Assembly (NCBI RefSeq): GCF_003597395.2
Contig: NC_133773.1
Location: 59,910,249 to 59,974,248, forward strand
Direction: 5' to 3'
DNA: 64,000 bases
Source of the DNA: Chelonoidis abingdonii
Taxonomy: Eukaryota; Chordata; Testudines; Testudinidae
Below the pieces are notes generated by a model. The model did not search any database. It was not told the origin of the DNA and saw only the letters and a list, made by a program, of their open reading frames with translations. Made by a program: the position numbers and the translations under genes. Positions 10,685 through 22,719 of the stretch are shown in pieces (position 1 is the stretch's first letter; each line of letters begins with the position of its first letter).

Positions 10685-10848
10685 GGAATGTGTTCAGATA
10701 TTTTAAAAAGGGAGAAAGCAAAAACATTCATGAATGAAAAGGAATGTGTGACTTTATTTAATCTCCAGTATGCAGTTTAGTGGATGGGTGTCTTGAATTT
10801 AAAACAAAAAGAGGGGGAGGGAACCCTAGAATTAACTTATTTTAAAAC
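10685..10848 (+). repeat. Direct repeat, left copy, flanking LTR-like insertion
   Basis: About 163 bp, including 'attcatgaatgaaaaggaat' and 'tggatgggtgtcttgaattt'. It recurs at 11969-12131 with roughly one mismatch per ten bases and small indels. The two copies bracket 1.1 kb of LTR-like sequence. Confidence 0.85.
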
Positions 10849-11968
10849 CTTTTTAACTCCATATGATTTTATGAAAATATGCTAATGTGTGAATATAATG
10901 TAACTGGAATATGCTTCATGCAAAAGGTCTCTTGTAAGGTATCATTACAAAGCTTATAATCTACTGAGTGTGGTCATCCAATTTGTATAAATGTATCAGT
11001 ATTGTATCTGAAACTAGAAATATGAAATATAACTCGGAGATCCTATTGTAATTATGCAAGCGTGGGCCATTAAGGGTGGTTTGGAATCTTGATGGCTCCC
11101 ATTAACCAGGACAGTTGGTTGTAAATGGCTCTGTTTACTTGCAAGCCTTCCTGTGAGTCAGGCCAGGAAGAATGAAGGCTTGGGGTGTCACCTGGTGCTG
11201 GAATCCATCTTAAACCTGGTGCTTTTCCATTTAGAAGGAGTGTGGGGACCCAGAGAGACAAAAGATTCCCTCCTTGTGCCAAAGCTATATAAGGGTATAG
11301 AACAGAACAAAGAGGCAGCAGTCATGAGAAATCCCCTAGTTACCACCTGAGCTGGAACAAGGACTGTACCAGGGGAAAGGATTGGGCCCAGACTAGAAAG
11401 GAGTCTAGTCTGTGAAAGAAGCTTATTCGAACATCTGAGGGTGACATTTCATCTGTAATCAGTTTCTTAATGTATTAGGCTTAGACTTGCGTGTTTTTGT
11501 TTTATTTTGCTTGGTAACTTACTTTGTTCTGTCTGTAATTATTTGGAACCACTTAAATCCTACTTTTTATATTTAATAAAATCATTTTTGCTTATAAATT
11601 AACCCAGAGTAAGGGGGGACAAACAGCTGTGCATATCTCTCTATCAGTGTTAAGAGGGTGGACAATTTGAGTTTACCCTGTATAAGCTTTATACAGAGTA
11701 AAATGGATTGATTTGAGGTTTGGATCCCATGGGGAGCTGGGGAGCTGGCTGCTAGAGACAGAAGTACTTCTTAAGCTGTTTTCAGTTAAGCCTGCAGCTT
11801 TTGGGGGACGTGGTTCAGACACGGGTCTGTGTTTCTAGCAGGCTAGCATGTCTGGCTCAACAAGACAGGATACTGAAGTCCCAAGCTGGCAGGGAAAACG
11901 GGCTCAGAGGTAGTCTCAGCACATCAGGTGGTAGTCCCAAGAGGGTCTCTGTGACTGAACCCATCATA
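10849..11968 (+). mobile_element. LTR-like element (solo LTR or endogenous-retrovirus fragment)
   Basis: Has the layout of a retroviral LTR: a TATA-like 'gctatataaggg' at about 11284-11295, and about 290 bp downstream an AATAAA at 11575-11580 followed by 'atcatttttgctt'. Downstream sequence (11600-11968) looks like further element sequence. No gag, pol or env reading frame is present. The class is inferred from layout and from resemblance to repeats I associate with turtle genomes. Confidence 0.5.
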
Positions 11969-12131
11969 GGAATGTTTTCAGATATTTTAAAAAGGAAAAA
12001 AACAAAAACATTCATGAATGAAAGGGAATGTGCGACTTTCTTTAATCCCCAGCATTTAGTTTAGTGGATGGGTGTCTTGAATTTAAAATAAAAAGAAAAT
12101 GAAAGAACTCTAGAATTAACTTATTCTAAAG
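11969..12131 (+). repeat. Direct repeat, right copy, flanking LTR-like insertion
   Basis: Matches 10685-10848 ('attcatgaatgaaagggaat', 'tggatgggtgtcttgaattt'). Sequence beyond the copy differs ('gcggttgtacc' here against 'ccttttta' after the left copy), so the repeat has sharp ends. Confidence 0.85.
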
Positions 12132-12542
12132 CGGTTGTACCTTCATGGAGGTGTGGGGGTGGGCAGGAGAAGGGTGAATAAAACCTAACCCTAGCACAAT
12201 ATGAAGCTGTTGGAGCCAAAACAATTTCCATACTTAAATGGGTAAGTAGTTTTCAGGTTTTAAATATAAATATCAAACCAAACAAAAAATAAAACTCATG
12301 AAGTTGGCAGCTATTTTGTAAGAAATCAGGTCTGGAAGGAAATACAGTGGTGTTAAGTGAAGGTTAAAATGTGTCATTTCACCACAGGTCTGCAATATAA
12401 ATAATATAGTGAAAGGTAGGGGGTGTGTGTGTGAGAGAGAGAGAGTGAAAAAAAATAAAAACAGGAAAGCTATCACCTGGAAGTTTTACTGGGAGTTCAT
12501 TGTCAATTAAAATAAACTTTCCTCCTTTTCCTGACTAAACAG

Positions 12543-12662
12543 GAGCATCTGATAGAGAATGAGGTATCCATACTGCGCCAAGTGAAACACCCCAATATTA
12601 TCATGCTGATAGAGGAGATGGACACTCCAACAGAACTCTATCTGGTAATGGAGTTAGTTAAG
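12543..12662 (+). CDS. DCLK2: DCLK2 kinase exon: alphaC helix to hinge
   Basis: AG at 12541-12542, donor gtaaga. Forty complete codons run from [17 protein letters not shown] to the hinge [10 protein letters not shown]. The Glu in NEVSIL (12561-12563) is the likely alphaC glutamate pairing with the ATP lysine of the previous exon. [11 protein letters not shown] is beta4, and VMELV is beta5 plus hinge. Both ends are in phase 0. [11 protein letters not shown] fits DCLK2 (HMIQNEVSILR in DCLK1, from memory). Confidence 0.95.
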
Positions 12663-12842
12663 GTAAGACTATTTCAAGGAATTTTCTTTTTCATTTATCT
12701 ACATATAATGTGAAGTCTAGGAAGATTCCAATATTTCACAGCTCTCAGAAGACATAATCAGATGAGCATTTTGATGAGAACTTCCAATTAATCATGCAAA
12801 TACTGTTGTTAAAATCCATTAAAATGAACAATTGTTATCATA

Positions 12843-12965
12843 AAAACAACGAGTCCGGTGGCACCTTAAAGACTAACAGATTTATTTGGACGTAAGCTTT
12901 CGTGGGTAAAAAACCCACTTCTTCAGATGGATGGAGTGAAAAATTACTCCATGCATCTGAAGCTC
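12843..12965 (+). repeat. Penelope-like element terminal fragment
   Basis: Carries 'ggtggcaccttaaagactaa' followed by 'cgtaagctttcgtgggtaaa' and 'aacccacttcttcagatgg', the same end block seen at 30975. A short imperfect hairpin, 'cttcagatgg' against 'catctgaag', closes it. Confidence 0.75.
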
Positions 12966-13129
12966 CACTTTGCTGGCATTGGAGAGTGATACTGCTCTCT
13001 TGTGAATTACCAAGCCAAAGGTATTATGAAGCACCTCCATAGAAACATGTTAATGCATAGCATGAACGTGTTACACAAACCAGGGTTTTTTGGCATATTA
13101 CTCTTGGCCAGTTTTGTGCCACTGCGCAA

Positions 13130-13775
13130 GTGCAGAATTAAGGTCCCTGGCAGATTTTACTCTTTCCCCACAGGAAAAATTGATTCATGCCCCCGTCCTG
13201 GGCAGCGGTCAGGGGGCAGGAGGGAGTCTGGTTTGGCTGTCAGGAGCAGCAGGGGGAGATGTAAGTCACTGCCTTGGGGGCTGGTCTCTCTCTCTATCCC
13301 TCTCGCTTGCTATCAAGGAGCACCCAGAGCCAGGAGGAGCAGGAGTAGGGGAGCCTGGATGAGTGGCACCTACCCTGCACTGGATTCCAGCTGCTAATCT
13401 CAGCTGGGCTGAGGGAATGGGACTTCCTCTGACCCTGCATGGGCCAGGGCCAGGGCCAGGTCAGACCCATCCCCTAGGAATTTCCCTAGGCTTCAGGAAG
13501 CTCCTCCCCCTGCTTCCTTCCCTCATTGTTTTCCAGCCATGGGGGAGGGGGTCACAGTACGGAGAGCTGCTTCCGCAAATGCCCAACCCCCAGGCATCTG
13601 AATTCCTCCCTGCACCCAGACCACTCCTTGCTGAGTTGCCTGCACTCAAATCCTCACTGTGCCAAGACTCAGCCCTCTGCACCAAAATAATTGAAAATGG
13701 TGTGATTATAATGTTGTTTTGACAAAATATGCACTATTTTGCAGAATTTTTAATTTTTTGGTGCAGAACTCCCTC
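13130..13775. repeat. Interspersed repeat, GC-rich core
   Basis: Ends in 'tttttggtgcagaactccct', closely matched at 40276-40294 ('tttttggtgcagaattccct'). The middle is GC-rich and gives long chance ORFs on both strands. Probably a non-autonomous DNA transposon; the family is not identified. Confidence 0.45.
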
Positions 13776-14819
13776 AGAAATAGCATATATAGCAGCAAAG
13801 AAGACAGAATGACTTGCAAAATTGTTTAAAAGGAAACACCTGAAAAATATTATATAGAAGAAAAATAGATACCCTGTTACAATACTTAGCATATTTTCCC
13901 CATCATAAAATAACAAAATATACAAATATAATGAAACAATCCAGAAACTTCTGTGTGACATAGGTCTGATATTTCTTAGTTGCTTGTTTTGTGACAAGAT
14001 AATGAATAATTTGAGTGTCTAGGTCATCTGAGTTAGATTTATAAACCCGTATCAAATCTGAGGCTTCTCTCACACGTGCTTGCACACAAATGTCTTATCT
14101 CTCATACAGGAACAATAGCAAACATGCAAACTAGTCGATATGTTAAAACAACAGCAGTAAACCCAGACTATATCAGCATATTGGATAAAAGTATAAATCA
14201 ACATTTCAGAAGGTATTGCTATCTAAAAATTTCACTGTACTCAAGAACCTTTTCCGCAACATCTGTTTGCTTGAAACCCCCTGGTGAAGGTCTGTAGCTG
14301 CTGGCTCAGTACCACTGCTTCATTTCTGGCTATCTCTAGAAACAGTTTTTATGTGGCAGATGGCTTTTTTGTTTTTAAGATGCAACTTAAAAAAAAGGGT
14401 AATCTTTGAATATATATCCTGAATTGCTACTGCTTTCACATGTGCTACAATGCTTGGAATTCCACCCCCTAACCCAGCCAAGTCACTCCCACACTTGTAT
14501 CCAAGGTAACCATCATAATGGCACACAACTTACATTAACTGCAGCAAGTGGAAATGCCATATAAATTAAAATATTTCTTTACTACTGTTTTTAAAAATGC
14601 TGCTACATACCCCAGAGCTATAATGGATGCTGGTAGGATATTGCACAACAGGTATGCTCAAAAAACACCAGGCAGACTCTGCCATATGTTGCATGGGGCA
14701 AATATGCTGTAGAATGCAGGACTGTTATCATCCTGCCTCATCCTTATTTATTTTTACTTTTCATAATGTTTGCACTAAGTATTTCTAACATGTACTTTAT
14801 TATGTAAATATTATTATTT

Positions 14820-15075
14820 GCATTACAGCATCATCTAGAGGCTCCAGCTGCTAGGCACTGTACAAACAAATAGGTCTGTAATACCCTGACAAGTTTATAA
14901 TGTAAATAGACAAGACAGTCAAAAGCAGGGAGAAAGGTAGTGGTGGTATCCTCCTCTTACTCCTGGGGAACTAAGGTGCAGAGCGGTGAAGCGACTTGTC
15001 CAATGACACACACAAGCCTGTCGAGTACTGAACCCAGATTCCCTGAGTCCCAGTGCCTCAGACTACAAGTTCATC
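14820..15075 (+). repeat. Ancient amniote L2/L3/MIR-type remnant
   Basis: Includes 'gctaggcactgtacaaacaa', 'aatagacaagacagtcaaaa', 'ggggaactaaggtgcagag' and 'ctgaacccagattccctgag', a string order I associate with old CR1-group/MIR repeats. It is heavily diverged. Confidence 0.5.
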
Positions 15076-15102
15076 CTTCCCTACCATGATAGCTGTTTCC
15101 AA

Positions 15103-15293
15103 GGGCTTGTCTACATGAGGAAAAAGGCTGCAAGTAGCTGGTGCACTTTGGAAATTTACTAAGCTAAACCACGTGAGGTCACTCTTAGTACGCAGTAAGT
15201 GGGTCCACACAGAGAGTTAGTGAGGAGTTGCTGGTGTGCTTTAAACTCACACCCTAGCTTACTGTGCACCAACTTCTCCATGTAGCCAAGCCT
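15103..15293. mobile_element. MITE (Harbinger-like ends)
   Basis: The left end 'gggcttgtctacatgagg' and right end 'tccatgtagccaagcctc' form imperfect terminal inverted repeats. Length is about 190 bp, non-coding. Confidence 0.6.
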
Positions 15294-15465
15294 CAAACTG
15301 TGCAGCGTATCTTTCCTGTATAATACATGACAGGTTTTTGTGCATGCCTCTGGTGCAAGGATGTTGAATTATGGCTTTCTCTGACATCTTTTCAGTAGTC
15401 TGAATAGAGTACTGACACCTGATGATTTTTCTTGTCATTGCCTTTAATGTTTTCCCTTACTTTAG

Positions 15466-15612
15466 GGAGGAGACCTATTTGATGCTATCACTTCTTCAAC
15501 AAAGTATACGGAGAGAGATGGTAGCGCAATGGTCTACAATCTAGCCAGTGCACTGAAATACCTCCATGGTCTCAACATTGTGCACAGAGACATTAAGCCA
15601 GAGAATCTCCTG
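15466..15612 (+). CDS. DCLK2: DCLK2 kinase exon: alphaD to catalytic loop (HRD)
   Basis: AG at 15464-15465, donor gtatgt. Forty-nine complete codons: [18 protein letters not shown], then [19 protein letters not shown], then [12 protein letters not shown]. The HRDIKPEN catalytic loop has the proton-acceptor Asp at 15589-15591. GGDLFDAI after the hinge is characteristic of CaMK-group kinases and of DCLKs. [18 protein letters not shown] matches DCLK2 (DCLK1: NKYTERDASGMLYNLA). Phase 0 at both ends. Confidence 0.96.
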
Positions 15613-16515
15613 GTATGTCATTTGTTTTGTCATGCTTTCCATTGCTTCATCCCTCACAAATGTAAATGTTTGTATGTAAATGTTAAGATGCTAAGGAGCT
15701 GAACAATCACAGACATAGAACATGAATTTAGAATGACTACGTGCTTAAAATAAATCTTTCCATTAAGTATTAATAGACATAGGGAAAGTGATCTGTGCTT
15801 AATGTGCACTAGACGCTAGACCTATCACTTACATTTTGATTCCTGGCTCTGGCTTGGATAAGCACAAAACAGGGTTTAAAAATGTGTTAATGAATTATTT
15901 ACAATCCTAGTTTCAATTTAAAACAAGGGTTTTAATTGCTTTCTGAAGATCCCAGGGTTATTTGAAGTAAGATATTTCCTCTCCCATCGCCACATCTGAT
16001 TTCTCAGTATCCTAGCTATAAACTCTGAGAGTACATTTATTTCCTCAGAAGGAACTATATTTAATTTCCATTAGTTCCCATCAGGGACATAAATATCTGT
16101 GCCTGATAGCAACAAATATTGTGGATTCTGTTTTACAAACTCCAAGTGGAAATTGGCAGTGGAGTGAGTGCATTATTCTCTGCTGCTTTGTAGCTTATAT
16201 AGGCAGAGTATGCAAAAGATTACTAAGTCGCTGACAGCAGAGATAGTGTTTAACACCCACATTGCACACATGTAAATAACTACCTACAATGCAAGGCACT
16301 GGACAACCAAGTCCAGAATCCACATCACAGGCACAGGGGTCATCAGTAACTGGAAGCCTTGTGTTAGTTTATTTAAGCTCTGTTTGTTTGTCAGTCCTGT
16401 TAATGGTGTAATGAGATTCACCAAAGGGAAGCTGATAGAAGGGATTTATGTCTCTTACTCCAGCAGCGGCATTTGAACAAGCACAGACAACAGAGCTGGA
16501 ACTTGCAAACTCTTA

Positions 16516-16736
16516 AGGTATGGCTATACTATGCAGCTTTTAGCAATATGGCTGTGCTGCTACAGTGCTATCACTAAAAGCTGCACAGTGTAGCTGCTCT
16601 TTGTCGGCTGGAGAGAGCACTCCTTCCAACAAAGTGCTTTTTGTCAGTAAAACTTTTGTTGTTTGGGATGGTGGTTTTTTCTTTAACACCCCTGAATGAC
16701 AGGTTTTGCCGACAAAGTTCCAGTGTGGACAAACCC
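16516..16736. mobile_element. MITE with TTA target duplication
   Basis: Left end AGGTATGGCTATACTATG and right end CAGTGTGGACAAACCCT, flanked by TTA at 16513-16515 and 16737-16739. The central half carries 'cagcttttagcaatatg' and its rough complement 'cactaaaagctgcac'. Non-coding, 221 bp. Confidence 0.7.
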
Positions 16737-17749
16737 TTACTTAGTCCTTTCTTGCCACAGCAGTCTCAATGACAACAGTGAGTAAGGATTTCCAGGACTC
16801 AGTCGTTCCTTTAGCAGTGAAATTTGAGGGAAAAAATATGTATTCAGACCTTTCTTGATAAATTTTTAGTTGCAAGGTATGTGGACGTTGGGTTGTTGAG
16901 CTGTGGATACAGGGATTCTAACATGGGGTTTTTATTATTATTATTATTTATTTATTTGATACCCTTTATTTTGGGCGAGTATTGCTATTCTTTATGGATG
17001 ATACTGATTTAGTATAATTTTTTTTAAATGTTACTTTATGTGAAGTGGCTAGAATGTTGTATAAACACTATGCAGTCTAAATGAATAGTGACCCTTTAAC
17101 AATAGACCTGAAAATTTTCTGGCAAAAAAATACCCTTGGCAACTTTGAAGTAAGGGAGAGAAAAACAGAGAAGACGGTGGTTTTATCTTCAAATGTATCT
17201 CAAAGCTTAGCCACTCTGAAGATTGCGTGTTCATGCTGAATTAATTTCAATATAGTGTGCTGGTCCAGAAGCAAACGAGTGTGCACAGTTTTAGAGGGAT
17301 CCCGTGGCATGCCATAGTTGATCTCATTCATTTTAAAATAATAATATGGTGACATCAGGATCTTGGGTGGATTGGAGTTCTGAGGCTAATCTGACATTTT
17401 AAGCCTCCGTTAGTAATCGAATCAGGTATAAATAGGCACAAACGCCCTTTTTGCCTAGAAAGCTTGTTGAGATTACTCAACAGTTGCATGTCTTATTCAT
17501 TGTGATTGACATTGGCATTTATGTTAAGATAACATAATGGAAGTGCATGTAAATGTAAATGTGTCAATTGCTTTTATACTAACCAGTGTTTCAATTCTTT
17601 AACCTGAGATCATCCAGATGTCTGACTGGTAAAAAGAATGAAAATCATACACTCATAAATACAAACTGTGTTATCATTGACACGTGAAATTATATCAGGG
17701 AGCACAAGGGTTTCCATTAGAGCTGTGAATTATAACAGAGTGATGACTA

Positions 17750-18120
17750 AGGCTATGTTTTAGTCATGGGTATTTTTAGCAAAAGTAATGGATAGGTAAT
17801 GGGCAGTGAACAAAAATTCACGGACCATGACCTAAATTCCTTGTGAACTGCATGACCATGCAGCAGGCTGTTTAGTGCTGCACAGATGCTCAGGGAACCT
17901 GCCAAGGTGGGACCTGCTGGAGCACCTGTTCCCAACTCAGCCCCAGACCTGCTGCCGCCAGGGTAGGGGCAGCCCAAACCCAGCCCTGACCTGGACTGAC
18001 TGGGGCAGGTGCTAATTGGTCCAAATCCTCACAGCAACTTGGGTGCTGTGTGGTTTGTATTCTCATGCCTCTGATTGGTTTAGAACCGTGAAGGGGTGCA
18101 GACTATCAGGCACCTCCTGC
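17750..18120. repeat. Interspersed repeat, family not identified
   Basis: 'tcatgggtatttttagcaaa' and 'acaaaaattcacggaccatg' look like the end of a repeat, followed by GC-rich sequence with chance ORFs. I cannot assign the class. Confidence 0.35.
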
Positions 18121-18149
18121 TGGTCCGGCCCGCCCACTCGAGGACGTAA

Positions 18150-18350
18150 TTCACTAGGAGGGTGGTGAAGCACTGGAATGGATTACCTGGGGAGGTGGTG
18201 GAAACTCCATCCTTAGAGGTTTTTAAGGCCCAGCCTGACAAAACCCTGGCTAGGATAGTTTAATTGGTGTTGGCCCTGCTTTGAGCAGGGGGTTGGACTA
18301 GCTGACCGCCAGAGGTCTCTTCCAGCCCTAATCTTCTATGATTCTGTGAT
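18150..18350 (+). mobile_element. CR1 LINE, 3' end
   Basis: Runs through 'ggtggtgaagcactggaatg', 'gaggtttttaaggcccagc', 'ggccctgctttgagcagggg' and 'gttggactagctgaccgcca', ending in 'ttctatgattctgtga'. These are the CR1 C-terminal coding tail, 3' UTR and 8-bp terminal repeat. 5'-truncated, as usual. Confidence 0.88.
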
Positions 18351-19924
18351 AATGGATGCTGGGACTTGTAGTCTGTGCTGGCCCACAGCCCTGGATCCAG
18401 AGAGAAGACTTTGTGATTGGTTCTCATTGGGCGATGAAAGGTTGTTGCTAAGGTAGAGGTGGAATGGCCTCCCCTCCCCCAACCCAAACTGAGCTCTGGC
18501 CTGGACCTGCTGTGACTGGGGGAGGGGCCCCTATCCTGCTGCCCCAGCCCTAGAGCTGCTGCAGCAGGGAGAGACACCTCTCCCTCCCAGGTGCTGCTGC
18601 AGGAAGAGAGAGCTGGGGGGAGTCCTCTCTCCCCACAGTAGCCCCAGGGCACCCTCCTGCACCCCAAACCCCTCATCCTCAGACCCACCCTGGAGTCCAC
18701 ACCCCCAGCCAGAGCCCTCAACACCCCCCCCCCACACACACACCCCAACCCTCTGCCTTGATTCTAAATTCTTTAAAAAAAACAACCAGGTATCACTATG
18801 AAAATTTTATAACTAATGTTTCTGGGCCTTTTGCTGGCTCTGCAAAAACAATTAACTAATGAATACTATTCCCAGACTTGTGCTGACAATTAGTGATCCA
18901 GCTGTACAAAACTGGAAAGAAGCAAAACTTTTGCTCAGTTCTGAACATGGTGGGAAAATACCCTCCTCCATTGCTTGTTAAATATTTTCCATTTTGTCCT
19001 TTTCAGTTTATCTTCAAATCTATAATAAGTAATTCCAGATCAAGGGTAGCTGTGTTTTTTTTTAAATAAAAATCCCTTGACAATATACTTTAAATAGGAT
19101 CCTACTGATCTCCTTGCAAGTCTTCACTGAAAATTTCAAAATAAAATGTTCTCCCAGGGAATCTCTCTCTCAATTTTGCAGAATTGTTCTCTTGCTACTT
19201 TTTTTCCTTTTTTACTGTCACAAATTGTCTTCATTTTGTTTGTTTCCTTCCTGCATGCACAGGTATAGCCTATGTCATTGTTGATGCTAGTAGGATTATG
19301 TACCCATTAGTTGCCATTATTGGAATCCTTAGATTATTTAGTCAACACTAGTTTAAGAAATTTAGTAATTTGTAATATATGTTAGTAGGTGGAAAATATT
19401 GTGTGAGGTTATTGCAAAATGAGTGGGTTTTAAAACACACTATGACTTTGCAAATAAAAATGTAGTTATATAAGTAAAGGTTGACTATGACATGCTAATT
19501 TAACTTGCTCTCTTCCTCAATTGTTGACATATTTTTGTTTTTTTTTACTGTAATCGTATTCACTAGTGCAAGCAAACAGGAAGAAGTAGATCGGGCATAG
19601 TTATCACTTACAAACAATGGGCCCAATTCTGGCCACTCTTGCGTAGGCATGATTTCTCTCTGATGCTCCAGCCCTGCTAACACTCTCATGTAACTCTACC
19701 CACATGATTTGTTCCATTGGCTTCAGTAGGAGTAGTTGCATGAGTAAAGAAAGATATGCACATGTGTAAGTATTTGCAAGATTGAGGTCAGACATTACTT
19801 ATTCATTTTAGTCATTACTGCTTACATCAGTGAAGAGAGGGAAAAATTAGGCCAAGTTTTTAGGAAAAACCAATAGACGTTTTGTTAAAATATGTAAAGC
19901 AATAGTTCACACTTCAGCTACATA

Positions 19925-20125
19925 AATATGGGGAGGGATGTTGTCCCTAGCCTCTGTTTGACAGAAGCTGGGAATGGATGATAGGATGGATCACTTGATG
20001 ATCACCTGTTCTGTTCATTCCCTCTGGGGCACCTGGCATTGGCCACCTTCGGAAGACAGGATACTGGACTAGATGGACCTTTGGTCTGACGCAGTATGGA
20101 CACTCTATGTTCTTAACATCCTGTC
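19925..20125 (+). mobile_element. CR1 LINE, 3' end (second copy)
   Basis: 'gttgtccctagcctctgttt', 'aagctgggaatggatgatag', 'tggcattggccaccttcgga', 'gactagatggacctttggtc' and 'ctatgttctta' match the standard CR1 3' UTR. About 200 bp, in sense orientation relative to DCLK2. Confidence 0.9.
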
Positions 20126-21122
20126 ATCTGTAACAATATTATCTGTGCAATAAATGGCAGCACAAGTTTCTAGGTAGAGACTTTTGTGTCCTATCTGGAT
20201 CAAGAATAGGGCTAAATTCTTTAACCTTTAGAAGATTTTTATGACTTTTGATAATTCAGGGATAAAGAAATGTACGTTCAGCTCTTGTTATAGGGGCCAT
20301 AGAAGCCAGCAGTGTATTTCATTAGTCTGAACCAGAGTAGCTTTTATATATAGGATGAGCATCAATAGTTAGAAATGCTTTATTGCTGCTTAATTTTAGC
20401 CAAATCCCAAAAAGAACCCTTCAACATTATAAGGCTTATTATACATTGCAGAAATATGTGTACAGAAATGATTAGAGGAAATACATGCAGGAATTTGCTC
20501 AGAGGTTGAATGTTATGAGTAGTTTTAAACACCAATACTTCTAAATCAGATTTAAGTGCAATTTATAGACACCATGGGCCAATCTCCATTTGAATTTACT
20601 CTGGCAAATTTTGGTATTTAATTTAAATGGAGGAAGTCTTCAGTTACTATAAAGTAGATACTTGAGGTTTACACTGGTATAAGTGAAAACAGCCTCTGGC
20701 TCAGATTATTCTCATCTGCAAGAATAATAAAGTGTCACGGTTGTGCCTGTATATTTATTCCAGTCACTTTGAGAAGTTATTGTGTATTACTGCCTCAGTG
20801 ACTTGGAAGATTTACAACAAGCAGTAACAATCCCTGTTTTATAAATCAGCTGTCAGCAATCCAGAGAGCAGTTCTAATAATGCTCCAGTGTCTGTATACA
20901 GTGTAATGTGTTTGGGGCCCCTCTTTTCAAGGAGTCTGGTAATAAGTTTTTCTTGCAATTTCGAGTGGTGATTTGAGTGTTGTGGATTACATAAAACAGT
21001 TACTAAATGATGTCTTTGATACTGTCTTCAGGTGACCCATTGGGATTCAATGCATATTAAGCATGCAAAGACTTTGCTATATTTTTAGAAATGTCCTTGA
21101 AGCATCTAGTGCAAATGAAAAC

Positions 21123-21147
21123 GTGTGTGTGTGTGTGTGTGTGTGTA
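21123..21147. repeat. (TG)n microsatellite
   Basis: An uninterrupted run of about 12 TG dinucleotides. Confidence 0.95.
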
Positions 21148-21440
21148 CACATTTCCACATAACATACATTCCTTGATAATCTATCCTATAAGTCCATAAA
21201 CATGTAAGTTTAGACAGGCATTTTGCACCTAAACTATGAAGATAATGTATTTGCATGCTTTAGTAGTCAGCAGAAAATACATGGGCAAACCTGTGGACAT
21301 AGGAATGCAGGCCCTTCTGAGGACATAAGAGATATCTAAGTGCCACCTTTAGAAAATGCAGTTAAATTGCTTTTGTAATTACCTTTGGTGTCCCCTGAGC
21401 AACAGAGAGTGGGGAGAGTACAGTGCATTGTTCTCTAAAT

Positions 21441-22490
21441 CAGAGGTTCCCAAAGTGGGGGATGGGCCCCCCTGGGAGGGCACAGAATGTATTGTAGCGG
21501 GGCGTGAGAAGCTTTAGGAAAAATAAACATACTGCGCACATTTTACCCTCAGCAATCACACAATTTTTTGTGGGTTAGTCATGGCATAAATAGCAAATTT
21601 AGCAAATGTGTTACACATCTGTGAAATATGCTGTTTATGCCATGACCAACCCATGAAAAATGTTTGATATCTGCGCCGAGTTTCTCAAACTAGGTACCCA
21701 GACTTGAAAGGGGGTCAGAAGCCTATTAGGGTATTGTGATATTGCCACCCTTACTTTTGTGGTGCTGCCTTCAGAGCTGGGTGCCCAGCCAGCAGCCTTG
21801 ATTTTCTGGCTGCCCAGCTGCAAGGGCAGAGCAGCAATACCATACCACCCTTACTTCTGTGTTGCTGCTGGTGGGAGGCGCCGTCTTCAGAGCTGGGCAC
21901 CGCTCTCCGCTCTGCCTTCAAAGCTGGTCCATAAAGACCAGAATTCACAGGGGAAAACGTATTTCACATGACATGATTTTCATGGCCACAAATTTGGTAG
22001 ACCCCTACATATCGAATATTCATCTGACACTATGCATTTGACTCTAGATGGCAAATTTTGACAGATTTCTGTTAAGCTTGCATAGCATTATACAAAGTTG
22101 TTGCCATCTGTAGTTTAGTCCACTTATTAGGACGTGATGTGCACACTTAATTGAAGGTAGAAATGGATCTCTGGATAGCTGTCCCAAGCATCCAACCCAG
22201 AATGGAATTGCTCTGCTCCCAAAAAAGGCACAACCATCATGCTAGTAACAACAGTATTATGCAAGTAAGCAGTATCTCACTTAAAATTTACATTACTATA
22301 TATTTAAATGGCTCTGTTTGAATCACTGCATTAAAGTTTTTAATGTTTAGGGAGAGTTGCATCTTGGTTTTGGGAGAGTTGCATCTTGGTTTTTTTTTAT
22401 TGGTATAGGTATTTGTGTGGCAGGGGAAGGGCATAAACTATTACCGACACAAAAAATGGGGACATGATCAAATAAGTCTGATAACCACTG
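21441..22490. mobile_element. Composite hAT-like insertion
   Basis: Left end CAGAGGTTCCCAAAGTGGGG and right end (reverse complement) CAGTGGTTATCAGACTTATT share the hAT-style CAGNGGTT start. It is composite: 21660-22010 belongs to a second repeat family also present at 27450-27987. Whether both ends belong to a single insertion is uncertain. A 22-bp tandem duplication sits at 22350-22393. Confidence 0.4.
21660..22010. repeat. Repeat related to the 27450-27987 element
   Basis: 'ttgccacccttacttttgtg', 'gccttcagagctgggtgccc' and, inverted, 'aatttggtagacccctac' parallel the copy at 27450-27987. It includes 'ttctcaaactaggtacccag' at its left side. Confidence 0.6.
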
Positions 22491-22719
22491 TTCTTAAATG
22501 TATCAGTTTGTGTTTATGGCTGCTTTTTGGGTAGGTTTCTTTTAGGGAGAGGTTCAGTACTTTGGCAAATATGTGGAGTTGTGTTGCTTGACATAGGGAA
22601 TACAGACTTCTGAGAAAGATAAGCACAGAGTTTCCATAGTGGATACGGACTCTTTAAACTATATTTTTTCTTTTAAATACCTACATTTAAATATATTTTA
22701 CACAAAAGGAAAACACAGA

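Larger units (their letters stand above)
1267..12542 (+). other. DCLK2: DCLK2 intron, 11.3 kb, with DIRS and LTR-like insertions
   Basis: GT at 1267 and AG at 12541-12542. It holds a DIRS retrotransposon (about 1.8-7.6 kb), a tRNA-derived SINE and a Harbinger-type MITE at 8.3-8.7 kb, and an LTR-like element at 10.85-11.97 kb between direct repeats. I see nothing recognisable in 7600-8300 or 8705-10680. A run of 14 G lies at 1626-1639 and a GT/GA microsatellite at 12423-12446. Confidence 0.85.
12663..15465 (+). other. DCLK2: DCLK2 intron (2.8 kb) with repeat fragments
   Basis: Donor at 12663, acceptor AG at 15464-15465. It holds a PLE end (12843-12965), a GC-rich interspersed repeat (13130-13775), an ancient L2/L3/MIR-type remnant (14820-15075) and a MITE (15103-15293). 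Nothing else is recognised. Confidence 0.85.

Noticed and set aside
13002..13722. ORFs of 131 and 119 codons on +
   Set aside because: They coincide with a GC-rich interspersed repeat, show no known domain, and have low-complexity Gly/Ser/Leu composition.
18260..18748. 162-codon ORF on -
   Set aside because: Runs antisense through a CR1 3' end and a GC-rich repeat; no domain.
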